A program made the translations under genes and the position numbers. 64,000 bases of DNA from Psococerastis gibbosa (taxonomy: Eukaryota > Arthropoda > Insecta > Psocodea > Psocidae), in the NCBI GenBank assembly GCA_963971405.1, contig OZ020486.1, positions 31,271,419 to 31,335,418 on the forward strand, in the 5' to 3' direction. The notes beneath the pieces were generated by a model. That model made no database searches, was not told the DNA's origin, and was given only the letters and a program-made list of their open reading frames with translations. Shown here in pieces: positions 11,401 to 20,599 of this stretch (positions are counted from its first letter, which is position 1; every line of letters begins with the position of its first letter).

Positions 11401-13111
11401 CGTTTATGCCATCTAAGTGCGTGACTGTACTATGTTCCCAAAGTGGTTCGGAATCCACTATAATCAGGAGGTCCACCCTGTCAGTCAACTCCCCTTCTCC
11501 CTGAGGTGTAGGCGTCTGCCCCTAGGGTGCTTGAAATTAATTATTAGACTCACTCGCCCCGCTAGGCAGACAGGGTTGTTAAAAAGCATAAACGTTATAA
11601 GCAGGCGTTGGAAAAACAAACTGCCTTTTTTGTACAATGTCGAATTTCTCATGAATTATAGAGCCATGAAGTAGAAAAAAAGCCTCCTTGACATTTGCAT
11701 ACATAGTATGTTGCCGGCACTAAACACAGTTTGGCCCCGATTTTTGAAGGCGTGAATAAAATGCAAGGTTAGGCTATTTTCATAAACTGTGGTGAAACTG
11801 TGTAAGTGCCGGTGACGACATGTATCAAATTATAGAGGAGGCGTTTCCCTTACTTTACGTCATCTCATTTATGGCTTTGTATTTCATGGGAAATTCGACG
11901 TTGTACATAAAACGTCTAATGGGGTGTCCGATTGTCTCTTAAACATGATTTCCTATTATTATTTGTGTAGTAATCCTGAGCAATATTTCAGATCCTGCAC
12001 TTCTTCAACACACCGCCCAACATCGAAGAGGAGACTCTGGTCAAATTGTTCGATGATAGAGAACTTTCCCCACCATCCTCTGTCAAAGTCTTTCCTATGA
12101 AAAGTGAGTTAAAACTTTGGAAGTTGGCGTACATAGCATTAGTTCTGGTTTTAAGAGCAATTAAGCCCCTACCTTTTTTATGGCGCAAAGTCAAATTACT
12201 CATGAAATTTGAATTCTAGATTCATAAGTGATATGTCATGAAGTAGATGAAACTTTCCTCTTCATTTTGACATTGGCTATAGTATGTGGCCGTGACGAAC
12301 ACCAATTGGCCGCAGTTTTGGAATTCCTTCGGCCTGACATCATCAGTGTCCGTTATTTTTTACAAATCATGTTCAACAACTGGTTGATTGGTGTTAGTGA
12401 CGGCTACATAATCTACTTCAAAGCAGAGAGGAACATTTTTTTTTACAGTTTATGATACCTCACTTATGGCTCTGCGGTCGATATTTCATGAGAAATTCTA
12501 CTTTGTCCAAAAAATTGAAAGAGGTGAGCTCGACTGGCCCTTAGTGTTAATCTAGTTCAGCGTCATTCATCCCTAACTCAAATTCTTCCAATTCAATATT
12601 TTGCATATAATACATAAAAAGCGGTAACGGCTATAAAAAAGTTATTTTATCCGAATTGACCCAAAACATTTTATTTGATTCATTGCTCCTGAAACTTGAA
12701 AGCAATGTAAATAAAAAGGACCAGTACAAGTGAACCCGTACATGCTTTCCTATTAATTAATTGGTATAGGTAATGAGATAGTGTACTATGAGTAGTTCCA
12801 TGGTAAATAATTGTCCTAGGGTTAAATTTCAGTCTTCCCTATCCCAAAGCACTAGAAAAGGGCCCGAAAATCACAATGCTTTGGCTACACTACATATAAA
12901 TATAATAGCAATAATTAATTTGATGGCTTCAGGTGAGCGTAGTTCTTCGGGTCTGATGGAGTTCGAGGAGGTGCAGCACGCGCTGGAGGCGTTGCTCATA
13001 TTGAACCACGCCCCTGTCGACAACCCCAATGGCAAGTTCCCATACACGATGAAACTCTGCTTCTCGTCCGCCAAGCCCAGCCACAACGGTATCAACCGCT
13101 ACGACGACTAG
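2393..13111 (+). CDS. sm: hnRNP L / smooth, 3' part (RRM3 and RRM4)
   Basis: Nuclear RNA-binding protein of the hnRNP L/PTB family, which controls alternative splicing and mRNA fate through four RRMs. Coding exons are 2393-2453, 3997-4071, 5357-5401, 6309-6353, 7477-7727, 10780-11058, 11992-12103 and 12933-13111; all junctions are GT-AG and the phases agree (1047 nt, 348 residues plus TAG). The first exon here reads PTRLNVHKNDAESWDYT, the conserved stretch just after RRM2 of hnRNP L. Exon 5 ends and exon 6 continues RRM3 (MMVYGLDMKRINCERLFNLF). Exons 7-8 are RRM4 (ILHFFNTPPNIEEETL; SSSGLMEFEEVQHALEALL). The linker is rich in Gly, Asn, Tyr and Arg. The N-terminus with RRM1 and RRM2 is outside the window. 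Family assignment is firm; the symbol follows the single Drosophila orthologue. Confidence 0.93.
3130..3330. repeat. dispersed repeat, copy 1
   Basis: Shares a diverged co-linear pattern with 53780-54000: a GTGT/ACCAGTGT-CCAA-GGCCAAAA block, a TCAAT-AAT-GGCATT-GGCAAG block and AATGGGCC. Family unknown. Confidence 0.4.
3437..3901 (+). mobile_element. pogo/Tigger-like DNA transposon remnant
   Basis: Imperfect terminal inverted repeats TACAGAGCCTCGGTAGTCCG and CGGATTAACGAGGCCCTACT-GTA, typical of Tigger/pogo elements. Inside, the + strand can read QQKSITDFFKK, which resembles the end of pogo-type transposases. A tract with that motif is duplicated in tandem (3579-3645 and 3653-3720). Too short to be active. 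Confidence 0.65.
3997..4071 (+). CDS. sm: sm exon: linker
   Basis: 75 nt, phase 1 to phase 1. Acceptor ..gttgtgcag, donor gtaagt. Encodes a Pro-rich linker (GSDNNTRPPPLLQEPRYG) as in the hnRNP L inter-RRM region. Confidence 0.85.
4225..4401. repeat. foldback element, family A (subtype 2)
   Basis: Starts GGCGGCTATTCCACCGG, then AATTTGCTTCACTAAT, with the inverse of the latter at the right end next to the core TGTCTGCTACCACG. Same building blocks as 54269-54536 and 60495-60706. Confidence 0.65.
4982..5111. repeat. foldback element, family A
   Basis: Arms 4989-5034 and 5059-5104 are 46 nt each with one mismatch; the loop is 24 nt. Ends ATTCCACCGACCTCG; centre CTTTAATGTCTGCTACCA. Related to 20221-20342, 23051-23430 and 50268-50415. 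Confidence 0.85.
5357..5401 (+). CDS. sm: sm micro-exon a (45 nt)
   Basis: Phase 1 to phase 1, 45 nt, acceptor tttttag, donor gtaagt. Encodes QFENLQERRASSYDF. Its length, phase and residue pattern match the next exon, so both could be skipped or swapped without changing frame. Confidence 0.7.
6022..6045. repeat. (TTCTA)n microsatellite
   Basis: About five tandem TTCTA units in an sm intron. Confidence 0.8.
6309..6353 (+). CDS. sm: sm micro-exon b (45 nt)
   Basis: Phase 1 to phase 1, 45 nt, acceptor acttttag, donor gtaagt. Encodes QQDDHRDRKISRYDS, which aligns without gaps to micro-exon a. Confidence 0.7.
7477..7727 (+). CDS. sm: sm exon: Gly/Asn linker and start of RRM3
   Basis: 251 nt, phase 1 to phase 0, donor gtaagc. 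A low-complexity linker (NDGYNDGPAGGGGGSGYDRF) leads into RRM3 RNP2 (VMMVYGL) and helix 1 (CERLFNLFCLYGNV). A second in-frame acceptor lies 6 nt further in, at 7483. Confidence 0.93.
8108..8517. repeat. tandem duplication, 212-bp unit
   Basis: 8108-8319 is repeated at 8320-8517 with a short internal deletion and few substitutions. The duplication alone produces a 138-codon open frame at 8132-8548. Confidence 0.9.
8500..8775. repeat. inverted-repeat element, family F
   Basis: Arms near 8581-8625 and 8675-8735 read TACCGTCACTAACATCGATCGGCC and its inverse. Related copies lie at 11627, 12190, 24935, 29575, 37655 and 42030. Confidence 0.6.
9690..10170 (+). mobile_element. non-LTR retrotransposon fragment (RT C-terminus)
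   Basis: Translating the + strand across one frameshift near 9876 gives SFLSNLGAEVKC…ISDEIKK, then KTLIRPAATYGGET and LEKTILKCIFGGVNERLD, and ends with RRRSRWRDEAERD. This order (F.YLG, YK.L.RP..TYG.E, fE..iLR.I.G, GR.R.RW.D) is the C-terminal end of LINE reverse transcriptases. Degenerate, inside an sm intron. Confidence 0.75.
10780..11058 (+). CDS. sm: sm exon: rest of RRM3
   Basis: 279 nt, phase 0 to phase 0, donor gtaagt. Encodes IKFLKTKEGSAMIQMGDG (the RNP1-equivalent strand) followed by SKQPFL and FKDYIGNKLNRFSNP, all conserved in hnRNP L RRM3 and its C-terminal extension. Confidence 0.95.
11300..11615. repeat. dispersed repeat family G, copy 1
   Basis: Shares GTGGTTCGGAATCCACTATA and AATCAGGAGGTCCACC with copies at 44405-44745 and 62470-62720. 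The minus strand of copies 1 and 3 stays open and reads [12 protein letters not shown], so it may be coding relic of an element rather than a SINE. Confidence 0.75.
11627..11905. repeat. inverted-repeat element, family F
   Basis: Ends ACAATGTCGAATTTCTCATG and its inverse near 11885-11907; inside, a second pair of arms around GCCGGCACTAAACACAGTTT. Confidence 0.6.
11992..12103 (+). CDS. sm: sm exon: start of RRM4
   Basis: 112 nt, phase 0 to phase 1, donor gtgagt. Encodes ILHFFNTPPNIEEETLVKLF and then SSVKVFPMK; HFFN at the RNP2 position is typical of hnRNP L RRM4. Confidence 0.95.
12190..12515. repeat. inverted-repeat element, family F
   Basis: Inner arms ATGTGGCCGTGACGAACACC (from about 12282) and the inverse of GGTGTTAGTGACGGCTACAT (about 12391-12410), with outer ends containing TTTCATGAGAAATTC. 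Confidence 0.6.
12933..13111 (+). CDS. sm: sm last exon: end of RRM4 and stop
   Basis: 179 nt, entering in phase 1 after ggcttcag. Encodes SERSSSGLMEFEEVQHALEA and NPNGKFPYTMKLCFSSA, then a short tail and TAG at 13109-13111. Confidence 0.95.
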
Positions 13112-13436
13112 ACCCGTCTCAATCTCACTTCCATACTACCTCACTGCTGTCCAGTGGCGACTCGTGCCGTCTAATTCTAGAATGGCTCTGTTACTGGTTG
13201 CCATACCGTCACGGTTTATATAGGTTATGTGCAGGCAGGGAATTAGTGCTGAGTGCATGCAAGGGATAAGGAAACAAACGCCTCTGGTTGCGGCCCGTCT
13301 GCAGGCCTAGCACCAACGGCAAAGAATAGCTTACCTGGGGAATTAATCAAACCATTTGAATACGGTATTGAAACTAACCCGCTTCGATGCAAACATCATT
13401 CAACGGTTTGCGTTGTTGGCTCAAATATATAATGAA

Positions 13437-13442
13437 AATAAA
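13437..13442 (+). terminator. candidate poly(A) signal of sm
   Basis: AATAAA 326 nt after the sm stop codon. It is the first such word downstream, but the DNA is AT-rich and hnRNP L 3' UTRs can be much longer, so the choice is tentative. Confidence 0.3.
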
Positions 13443-14894
13443 TGTTCGGCCTACGTCTAGCATATGCAACAATTAATCCCTGTTGACAAACAACTTGTAA
13501 ATTAATTATTCTTTATTTGGCCTTACGACGCCTGGATGGAGATGCGATGTATTGTGCCAATACATAGTGTGTCCCAATTGCAGAGAATGGCGTAACTGAA
13601 ATCTGGGTACTGGTAAGGCATGTTGGCGACCCTGACACTAGGTGGCTGATAGCACGGTCACGGTCCTATAAGATCATGCGCGTAAACTCAGGTAGTCATC
13701 TGCACGGATGATAACCGTATCGATCGTCGCTCCGCCATTTTGCAAGGTGGGAAAGATGGAAACTGACCGCGAACGCAAGAGCGGGACACTCATACCATCG
13801 ATGCGCACCTTATTGATCTAGAGAAATCGTTTACCACAGGTTCTAGGTGCTCTCCAAAGCAAAAAGCATGATATGTCTCACGTGCACTATCGTGCTATGA
13901 ACCAACTAAGCTGAAAAGGTCAGTGTTCTGAAAGGGATTGATGGCCCAAGTATAGTAACTTTATTGCGAGAACCCATATGGGGCGCGCCTTTCAAACCCC
14001 TCTGATCCAATACGGGCGCTTAAGCAAACCGAGTAGCCCAAAACAGCTTTGGCTTAAGATTAAATACAATAAATAAGCACTGCATGTAAGAAAGACCGAT
14101 AAGACTTATCGCTTGTAATGAAAACAAACTATGGGTGGCTCCGACTGTCATTAGTAAACTTAATTGTCTATTGAAAGATATTATGGTGCCACGATTTACT
14201 CTATCCTCAGACATAGGACAACTTTATTTGCCAGACAGATGGATGCAAGCATGGAATTCTGCCAATTTTGTTCTTTACTACGACTCTGCAGTCTTTTGAG
14301 GCTGATAAAGAACTGAGTAGCACTAATTTCCACTTCTCTTGCCTGTGCATATAAGCAAATGATAATATTTACTTTAAGGTTTCATTTCGAACAAAATTGT
14401 CCTAAGTTTTACTGTATGTTACGGATGTGTAGTAGGTTATTAGTACCATAAATTCAGTTTAACAAATTTATGGAGGGACGTTTTCAAATTGAATTAAATT
14501 TTAAAATTGGGGAACTTGCGCATGTTAATGCGCTAACGTGATAATTATATAGGGGAATAATTATTGTAGCTGAGCAAAATGGATATTTTGATTCATAACC
14601 TATGTGAATTTATGTGGTGTTCTTCTTCACGAGTCGCCGCTAATGTTTACAAGGTTCAGTTTGATCCAGATGTGTTGTGTCTCGTCGTTTACTTATACTG
14701 GCATGGTTGAGTCAAATGTTTTTGACAAATGGCATTGTGCAAATGATGATACAGTCAAGGGACTTATTCCAACAAAATCCGTATGGGTTTCGGAATAGAA
14801 CACATTGTAATTGTTATCTTTCATTTACATACTTTTAAAAGCAAACCGTTCTAATTAATATAAGCTAAAATAAGATTTACTCTTTACTCAAGGG

Positions 14895-15131
14895 TAGGGC
14901 TCTGTATTAGACATGTATTGTCATCCGGCATTTTCAATCCATAGTCAAGTTTGGTGTATAAGCAAAGCATTGAGTGCTTATATTTTTATTTTTAGAAATG
15001 TATCAATTTGGTGTCACCAGTTCAATTGAATTACTGAAAAGTATCTTAATTCGTTCTAATCTTCTACTAAATTGTAATACTACTATATAAGAGTCAAAAT
15101 GGCGGAAGACAATACCCGGGTATATAGTGCC
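14895..15131. mobile_element. MITE-like TIR element with 11-bp direct repeats
   Basis: Flanked by TTACTCAAGGG at 14884-14894 and 15132-15142. Ends contain CTGTATTAGAC…TGTCATCCGGCA on the left and the inverse of GGCACTATATACCCGGGTAT on the right. A related copy in the other orientation lies at 49945-50208. Confidence 0.7.
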
Positions 15132-15634
15132 TTACTCAAGGGCAGTTGCCGAGCAAAAAATAAATGTTTATATAAATAAAACAGGAGTGTGGCAGCTCGG
15201 GGGGTGACACTTGAATACAGGTCATGACGGTCGTTCATGTTTTAGTTACATTTCATGGCAATAATCCATCATCATTAAAAATCGCTCCAGTTGCCCGGGA
15301 TTGATGTGTGAGCCTCTTCCACTCCCTCCTGTATTTTTCACGGCCGTCATTTATAATGGTTTTTTTATTTCAAGGTTCAAATTATTATTTTGAAATTTAT
15401 CAACGTAAGATTTGACGAGCTTTACGGAAGCTTCGCCCCGAACCGTTACTTTCCTGTTTTGTTGATATAAATATTCAGTTTAATTGATGATTAACATGAA
15501 CAAAAAAAAATACTATTTCACTGGGCCCGAATGGATTTTGTTCAGCTTGGATTTTACTAATTTACTTTATTGGTTCCTTATATCTTTCTCTCTTTCTAAT
15601 AAATATAATGCACATTTTCTGATCATAATTTCCT

Positions 15635-15792
15635 GCAGCCGTAGCACGAGGGGCCAAGTAACTTATTACTGGGGTTAAAAATGTGAACAAATGAATAAGT
15701 TCAGAATGCAAAGTGTTATTCTAAAATGGTTTTGTTTACATTTTTAACCCCTTGTAATAAGGTAACTTGGCACCTCATTCATGCGACGACTG
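15635..15792. repeat. foldback element, family H
   Basis: Arms start near GCAGCCGTAGCACGAG and pair with sequence around 15745-15785; the inner part is the family H core GGGGTTAAAAATGT…ACATTTTTAACCCC. Confidence 0.75.
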
Positions 15793-17420
15793 CATCTATA
15801 GTTAAGCTGAAACGCAGTCATTGTGCACATAATATCTTGTATGTGACTTCACCGTAGTTCTGGTCATTCAATTTAATTGTAGTAATAGAGCCATTTTAAA
15901 ACTAAATCTGTATTTTCCTACCTAGTTGGGATAAGTCACTGGTTAAAGACAACATCCAGTAGTAATCTGGTAGCTACTGAACGTTAATGTTCTTGTCAAT
16001 TATTGTAGTTGTTTTGCTAAGTATTTTAACCAACTCTACAACTGATCTGATTCTGCTATTATGCTATATGTATTTTTTTTTTAATACAGATGTGGAGTTG
16101 GCGTCGTTGTGTTGCCTGTTGGCCAATTATTCCCAGTTGCTTGTGGGAGCATATGAAATCCTATTTAGGCGAATTATTTTATTTTGCTATCGTAAGTATG
16201 AAAAAAATAATATTTCTCAGCGACACAAATCCCCTTAGGGGCACTTAGTGCTGGGTTTGACTGTTAAACTCAAATTATAATACAGTATATTGAAATATAT
16301 TTACTTACTATATGAGGGCGTAGGCCAGGGAGTTTTGATTTGAATTATAATTACTCTTTTATACTGACTACTGACGATGCGTTTAAAGTAAACTAACAGG
16401 TGGATTCCAAACTGCCGGCTCCATGGATGTAGTTGGGTGTCGGAACTCGAAACCTGTCAGTCGGCTTACGTGAAAGTTAATCGGGGTTTATTCGTGCGGG
16501 CCCGTATTATTCCTAGCGATCATGCTAAAGTAATTTATTATTACGATAGTGAAATAAAAATACCATGCCTACTAAGTAATTTTAGTGTTGCGGTTCAGTT
16601 AAAGTAATTAAGTAAAATAATAATAATTAATAATCTCGTACGGAAGTATGGGACGACCGAAACATATCAAACAGTGCTTAAGTGTTTATTATTGGGATAC
16701 AAGATGGCCGTATATCCTTATTGATGTAAAAATTACTTTAAATTGTAGTAAATTAAGTGTTGTAAGGGGTTGCGACGGGGTAATAAAACTATTAACCAAC
16801 GCTGTGGAACCTGTCGTCGCTAGTAATGAATTTATAGCATTATTATTGTTAAAAAGAGTACAATGAATGTGTCCAGCCTTTGTTGTTTATGTAGTACTAA
16901 GCAGTCTGAATGAATTTTTAAACAAATGTAAATCAGTTAATACCGTATGTTTCAATTGTTAACTAACTAATAGAGGTGTAAGGTGAATATCATGGTTATG
17001 ATAATTTGTATCAAGTGTCAGTGGTCACCATGGTTCCCCAAAAATCTGAGCCTAAAGAAATAGAACCTGAACTTATTCAATGCTGAATGTATGGGTGGCA
17101 AGATTCATTAATACATGAAGAACGACCAACAGAGAAAACAATCATGGAATTGGGCAATTGTAGTCCGAAAATAATTCCACGGCTACATATTTTCACCAAC
17201 AGTACAGATGACATTGAATTTTTTTTATTTTGAGGTGAGGTTACATACGGCAGAAAAATCTCTCGATTCTACATAAGTACAATTATTCCTGCCATTTTTT
17301 AAGCTCTTATTGTCATCTACTCGTATAGGTGCCACTGTCCTACTGTGAGTACGTCATTACCCACCAATTTTATATTTGTCATCGGAAAACTGTTGTAAGC
17401 CAGCTTAGGCCCGGTACACT

Positions 17421-17666
17421 CGGACGATTCAATCGCCTGCGACTCGCTGAGAAAACTTTCATTTGTTCAAACGGCCTTGGTGAATGGTTGGTGCAAAACC
17501 AGAGTCAACTTCAGAAGGTTTCTATGAGCTGGCGTGTCGAGGGGAAAACCGTGTACCTGCATGAGGTCAGCGTCAAGGCAGTTCCAGAAATCTTCCTTCT
17601 GAAGTTGACTGGGGTTTTGCATCCTTGGCAAATTTCTCGGCTAGTCTCCGGCGTTCGAATCATCCG
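17421..17666. repeat. foldback element, unique
   Basis: Outer arms begin CGGACGATTCAATCGCC and end with the inverse at 17652-17666. Inner arms 17493-17518 and 17595-17620 (GCAAAACCAGAGTCAACTTC) are close to perfect. An ORF across it (17329-17673) is a by-product. Confidence 0.75.
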
Positions 17667-18474
17667 TATCTAACATGATACTCACCTGATCACCTAACTA
17701 CTCAAACTTAGCCTTAATTGAATGTAGATGGGGAAACATTTCATTATGTATAGCATTTCGGGATGTATGGCTTTGAATTATTGAAAAATGTGTTTCATTT
17801 GAAGGACCAATCGGTTAATATTTATTGTTTAATTTGGTCTTCCCCTCCAGTTTATAAAGACATTACTGTTAGTTTAGTACCTATGTTCTAAAGTTAGCTT
17901 TAGGTAGTTGTTTAACAGAAATCTTCTCCAAAATATTTTATTTTTATTATATCTCTTCGGCTACATGCGATTATAAAGTGAAAAATTTACACAGGTTCTG
18001 ATGAATTCGTCTGTTGACCATTCAATGTACGAAAATACGTAATCATCTTTTCCTATAATGAGCTCCAGTGATATATACATATATGATACATGAGCCTCCC
18101 GCACTACTTCCTGTCTCATCACTTTCGACCATTCCGCACTTCCTTCGGTTCTAATCCCACCCACCTACGATTTTCCACAATCTTCCTATTCCTATCTATT
18201 TTCACGGCTCCCGAACCATGTAGCCTTCTGTCTATTGCTATTCCTCCATCAATGCCTCCTTAGCCCCAAACTCCCTTCTTACCCAATTATTAATATTTTA
18301 GTATGGTATGTCACTGTATTCAACATTCTGCGAGCTGAAGTCTTTTTTATGCTTTCAAACCTACAGCCTTTGTCACCACAAAACTCTTATTATTAACGAG
18401 TTATAAGTTTTAAACTTATGGAAGGCCTAGTAAGTTTACTGTCATGTACGTATTTTATTTTGATTATTAGGTCA

Positions 18475-18852
18475 GAGATTTCCACATCTTCTGTTAACAA
18501 ACGAGGTCCGGGTATTTTTGAAAAAATTAATTAATTTCTCGTCCCACAACCGCAAGTATATAAAAATGATCTTATAAAAATATTTGTTAAAAAGACGAGC
18601 TTTCTAAAAAAAAGTAGACTATTTAACTTACCCGACTAAAAATATCGACTATTGTATAAAATCGGTTAATGTACTGTCGAGTTTTTCTAAAGCAATAATT
18701 TAAGTGCAAAAATGTAATTTGGTATTTTTTTATGAATTTTCCATGAGATTAGAACGATTTTTGTATCTTTACGCGGTTGTGGCATGAGCAATTTAAATAT
18801 TTCGTTTAAAATACCCGTGCCTCGTTTGAACAAAAAACTTGGAAATCTCCAC
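18475..18852. mobile_element. TIR element, about 380 bp
   Basis: Left end GAGATTTCCAC…ACAAACGAGGTCCGGGTATT pairs with the right end near 18785-18852, and the pairing extends to CCCACAACCGC. A diverged relative with GCGGTTGTGGAACGAG may lie at 58430-58660. Confidence 0.65.
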
Positions 18853-20220
18853 ATTAATTTGAATGTACAATAGGGAAACAATTGTTTTAAACTCATCGCA
18901 TTGTTAACATTTGATAGCCTAATTTTGAATAAAATTAGTTTGCTGTATCCTTGGTCTCATCAATTGATTCTATTAAACAACGGACTGGTATAATATGATG
19001 GTTACTTCCCTTCCATTCGAAATTACGACGATATCACATAAGAACAGTACCTAGGCCTATTTAAACCGGTACTTTCCTATTTTTGGCATGGGCACGCTTG
19101 ATTGGAAATTGGAATTTCTTTGAATAAAGGTTAGGTGATCCTAACCTAACCAAACCACATAGAAAAGACTATTCCTATTTTCTAGCCTCTTCAATATATT
19201 AGTGCCATTCAAGCTAGGCCTACGTGACATGAAAGTGAAACTAATATAGCCTAAAGTTGTTTTTTTGTCAAGCTCCAAAACAAAAAAAAATCTACCAGTC
19301 ATGATCAATTACGGTAGCCTAGTTATGCTCCAATTTTCCTAATCAATTGGGACCCCATTCACATAGATAGGCAGCCTACATGTTTAATAAATCATCATGA
19401 AGAGTTCAAACAATGTTCTATAGTACCACCTAAATTAGTCATTTGTGATTTGAGTGAACCATCTCTAAGAGTTGTCTGTCGCTTCTGGTTGACTCAGCAA
19501 ACTCGTCACAATTCTTTTTTACCTACAAGAAGTCTTAAATTATTATTATTTATTTCCTTAATTGTTACAAAAAAAGAGTAGGCTACATACTGTATTTGCT
19601 AAAATAGTAAAAAAAGAGTATAGACGATTTCAAGCTCTACAGTTTAAAATTCTTCACAGGAGTAGGTGCTTTGTGTCTGGACACCCCAGTGAGTACTAGA
19701 ATTTTTGTGAATAATTAACAGATGGGGGTATTTTACTCAGAAAATTGCCGAAGAACTAGGCCTATTTTTTTAACCTATCTAGTAGGATGCGTTTTTTGAT
19801 AGGTTAGGTACCTACCATTTTTGTACTAATTTTCATTCATGGTTTATATTAGCCTTTATCATATTGATTTCCTACTTATACGTTAGTACAGGTACGAAAT
19901 TTCTGTGGATTTACACGTCTCGAGGTCCCAGGAACACAAAAAAATGGTTACTGGTTTTACGAAATGTCACTGATATTATCTTTGTACCTATACCTACTCA
20001 TTATTAATAAATAGGAAAACGGTTCATTCGAACCGGTTCTTATGAATGTCGCATTCCAATAAAAGATGGGACAGAAAATACTTATGGGGATCATGATCAT
20101 TGATCGATGAATGATTCTATAAAAACAAATAATTATCTGCATCTTTTATTTAAAAATCTCCCATTTTCGCGCTAAACTTATTTATTCCCTCTAATGCCAC
20201 GCGTAAAAATTAAGGAGGGT

Positions 20221-20342
20221 ATTCCATCAACGCCAATAGTGATAGTACTCCTGATATTGAAGTGGTAGCAGATATTTTTAGACTGTCTTTAATGTCTGCT
20301 ACCACGTCAATTACCATTACTATCACTATTGACGTCTTTGGA
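20221..20342. repeat. foldback element next to the Tpr start, family A
   Basis: Arms 20221-20276 and 20291-20342, imperfect, with the family A centre GTCTTTAATGTCTGCTACCA. The right arm ends 70 nt before the Tpr ATG, so it lies in the 5' UTR or core promoter. Confidence 0.75.
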
Positions 20343-20412
20343 AAAACGCCTATGTCAAACAACAGTCAACAAGCCGCCGGGCGCCGCCATTATTATTTTA
20401 ATTATTTTAAAG

Positions 20413-20599
20413 ATGGAAGCCAGCGGAGGTGGTGAGAGCGGTTCTCCTTCGGAAGAATTTTTATTAAAATTACTGAACAAAGAAGAATTTGATAGTGTTA
20501 AGGAGGAACTACGCATTAAAATTGAAAATGCTGTCCAAGAAGAAATAAGCGCTTCATTGGTTCACAAGGCTCTATGTGAAACACTAAAAAGGGACCATG
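20413..20599 (+). CDS. Mtor: Tpr exon 1 (start)
   Basis: 187 nt, ends in phase 1 at gtaagc. Begins MEASGGGESGSPSEEFLLKL and continues into an amphipathic helix. ATG 20413 follows an in-frame run without an equally good start. It joins in frame to exon 2, but homology to the TPR N-terminus is weak at this end, so an extra small exon in the 3-kb intron cannot be excluded. Confidence 0.7.

Larger units (their letters stand above)
13112..20412. other. sm to Tpr intergenic region, 7.3 kb
   Basis: I see no protein-coding exon here. It holds the sm 3' UTR, TIR elements at 14895-15131 and 18475-18852, foldbacks at 15635-15792 and 17421-17666, and a foldback next to the Tpr start at 20221-20342. The longest ORFs (for example 16648-16866) have no recognisable domain and look like chance frames. 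Confidence 0.6.

Noticed and set aside
16648..16866. Small ORF in the sm-Tpr gap
   Set aside because: No recognisable domain, no splice context and AT-rich codons; likely chance.
17329..17673. 114-codon ORF
   Set aside because: Spans a hairpin, so its two halves are reverse complements; no protein features.
20165..20172. TTTCGCGC as an E2F site in the Tpr promoter
   Set aside because: TTTTCGCGC-like words recur in unrelated places (1588, 28207, 43118), so the word is probably background.
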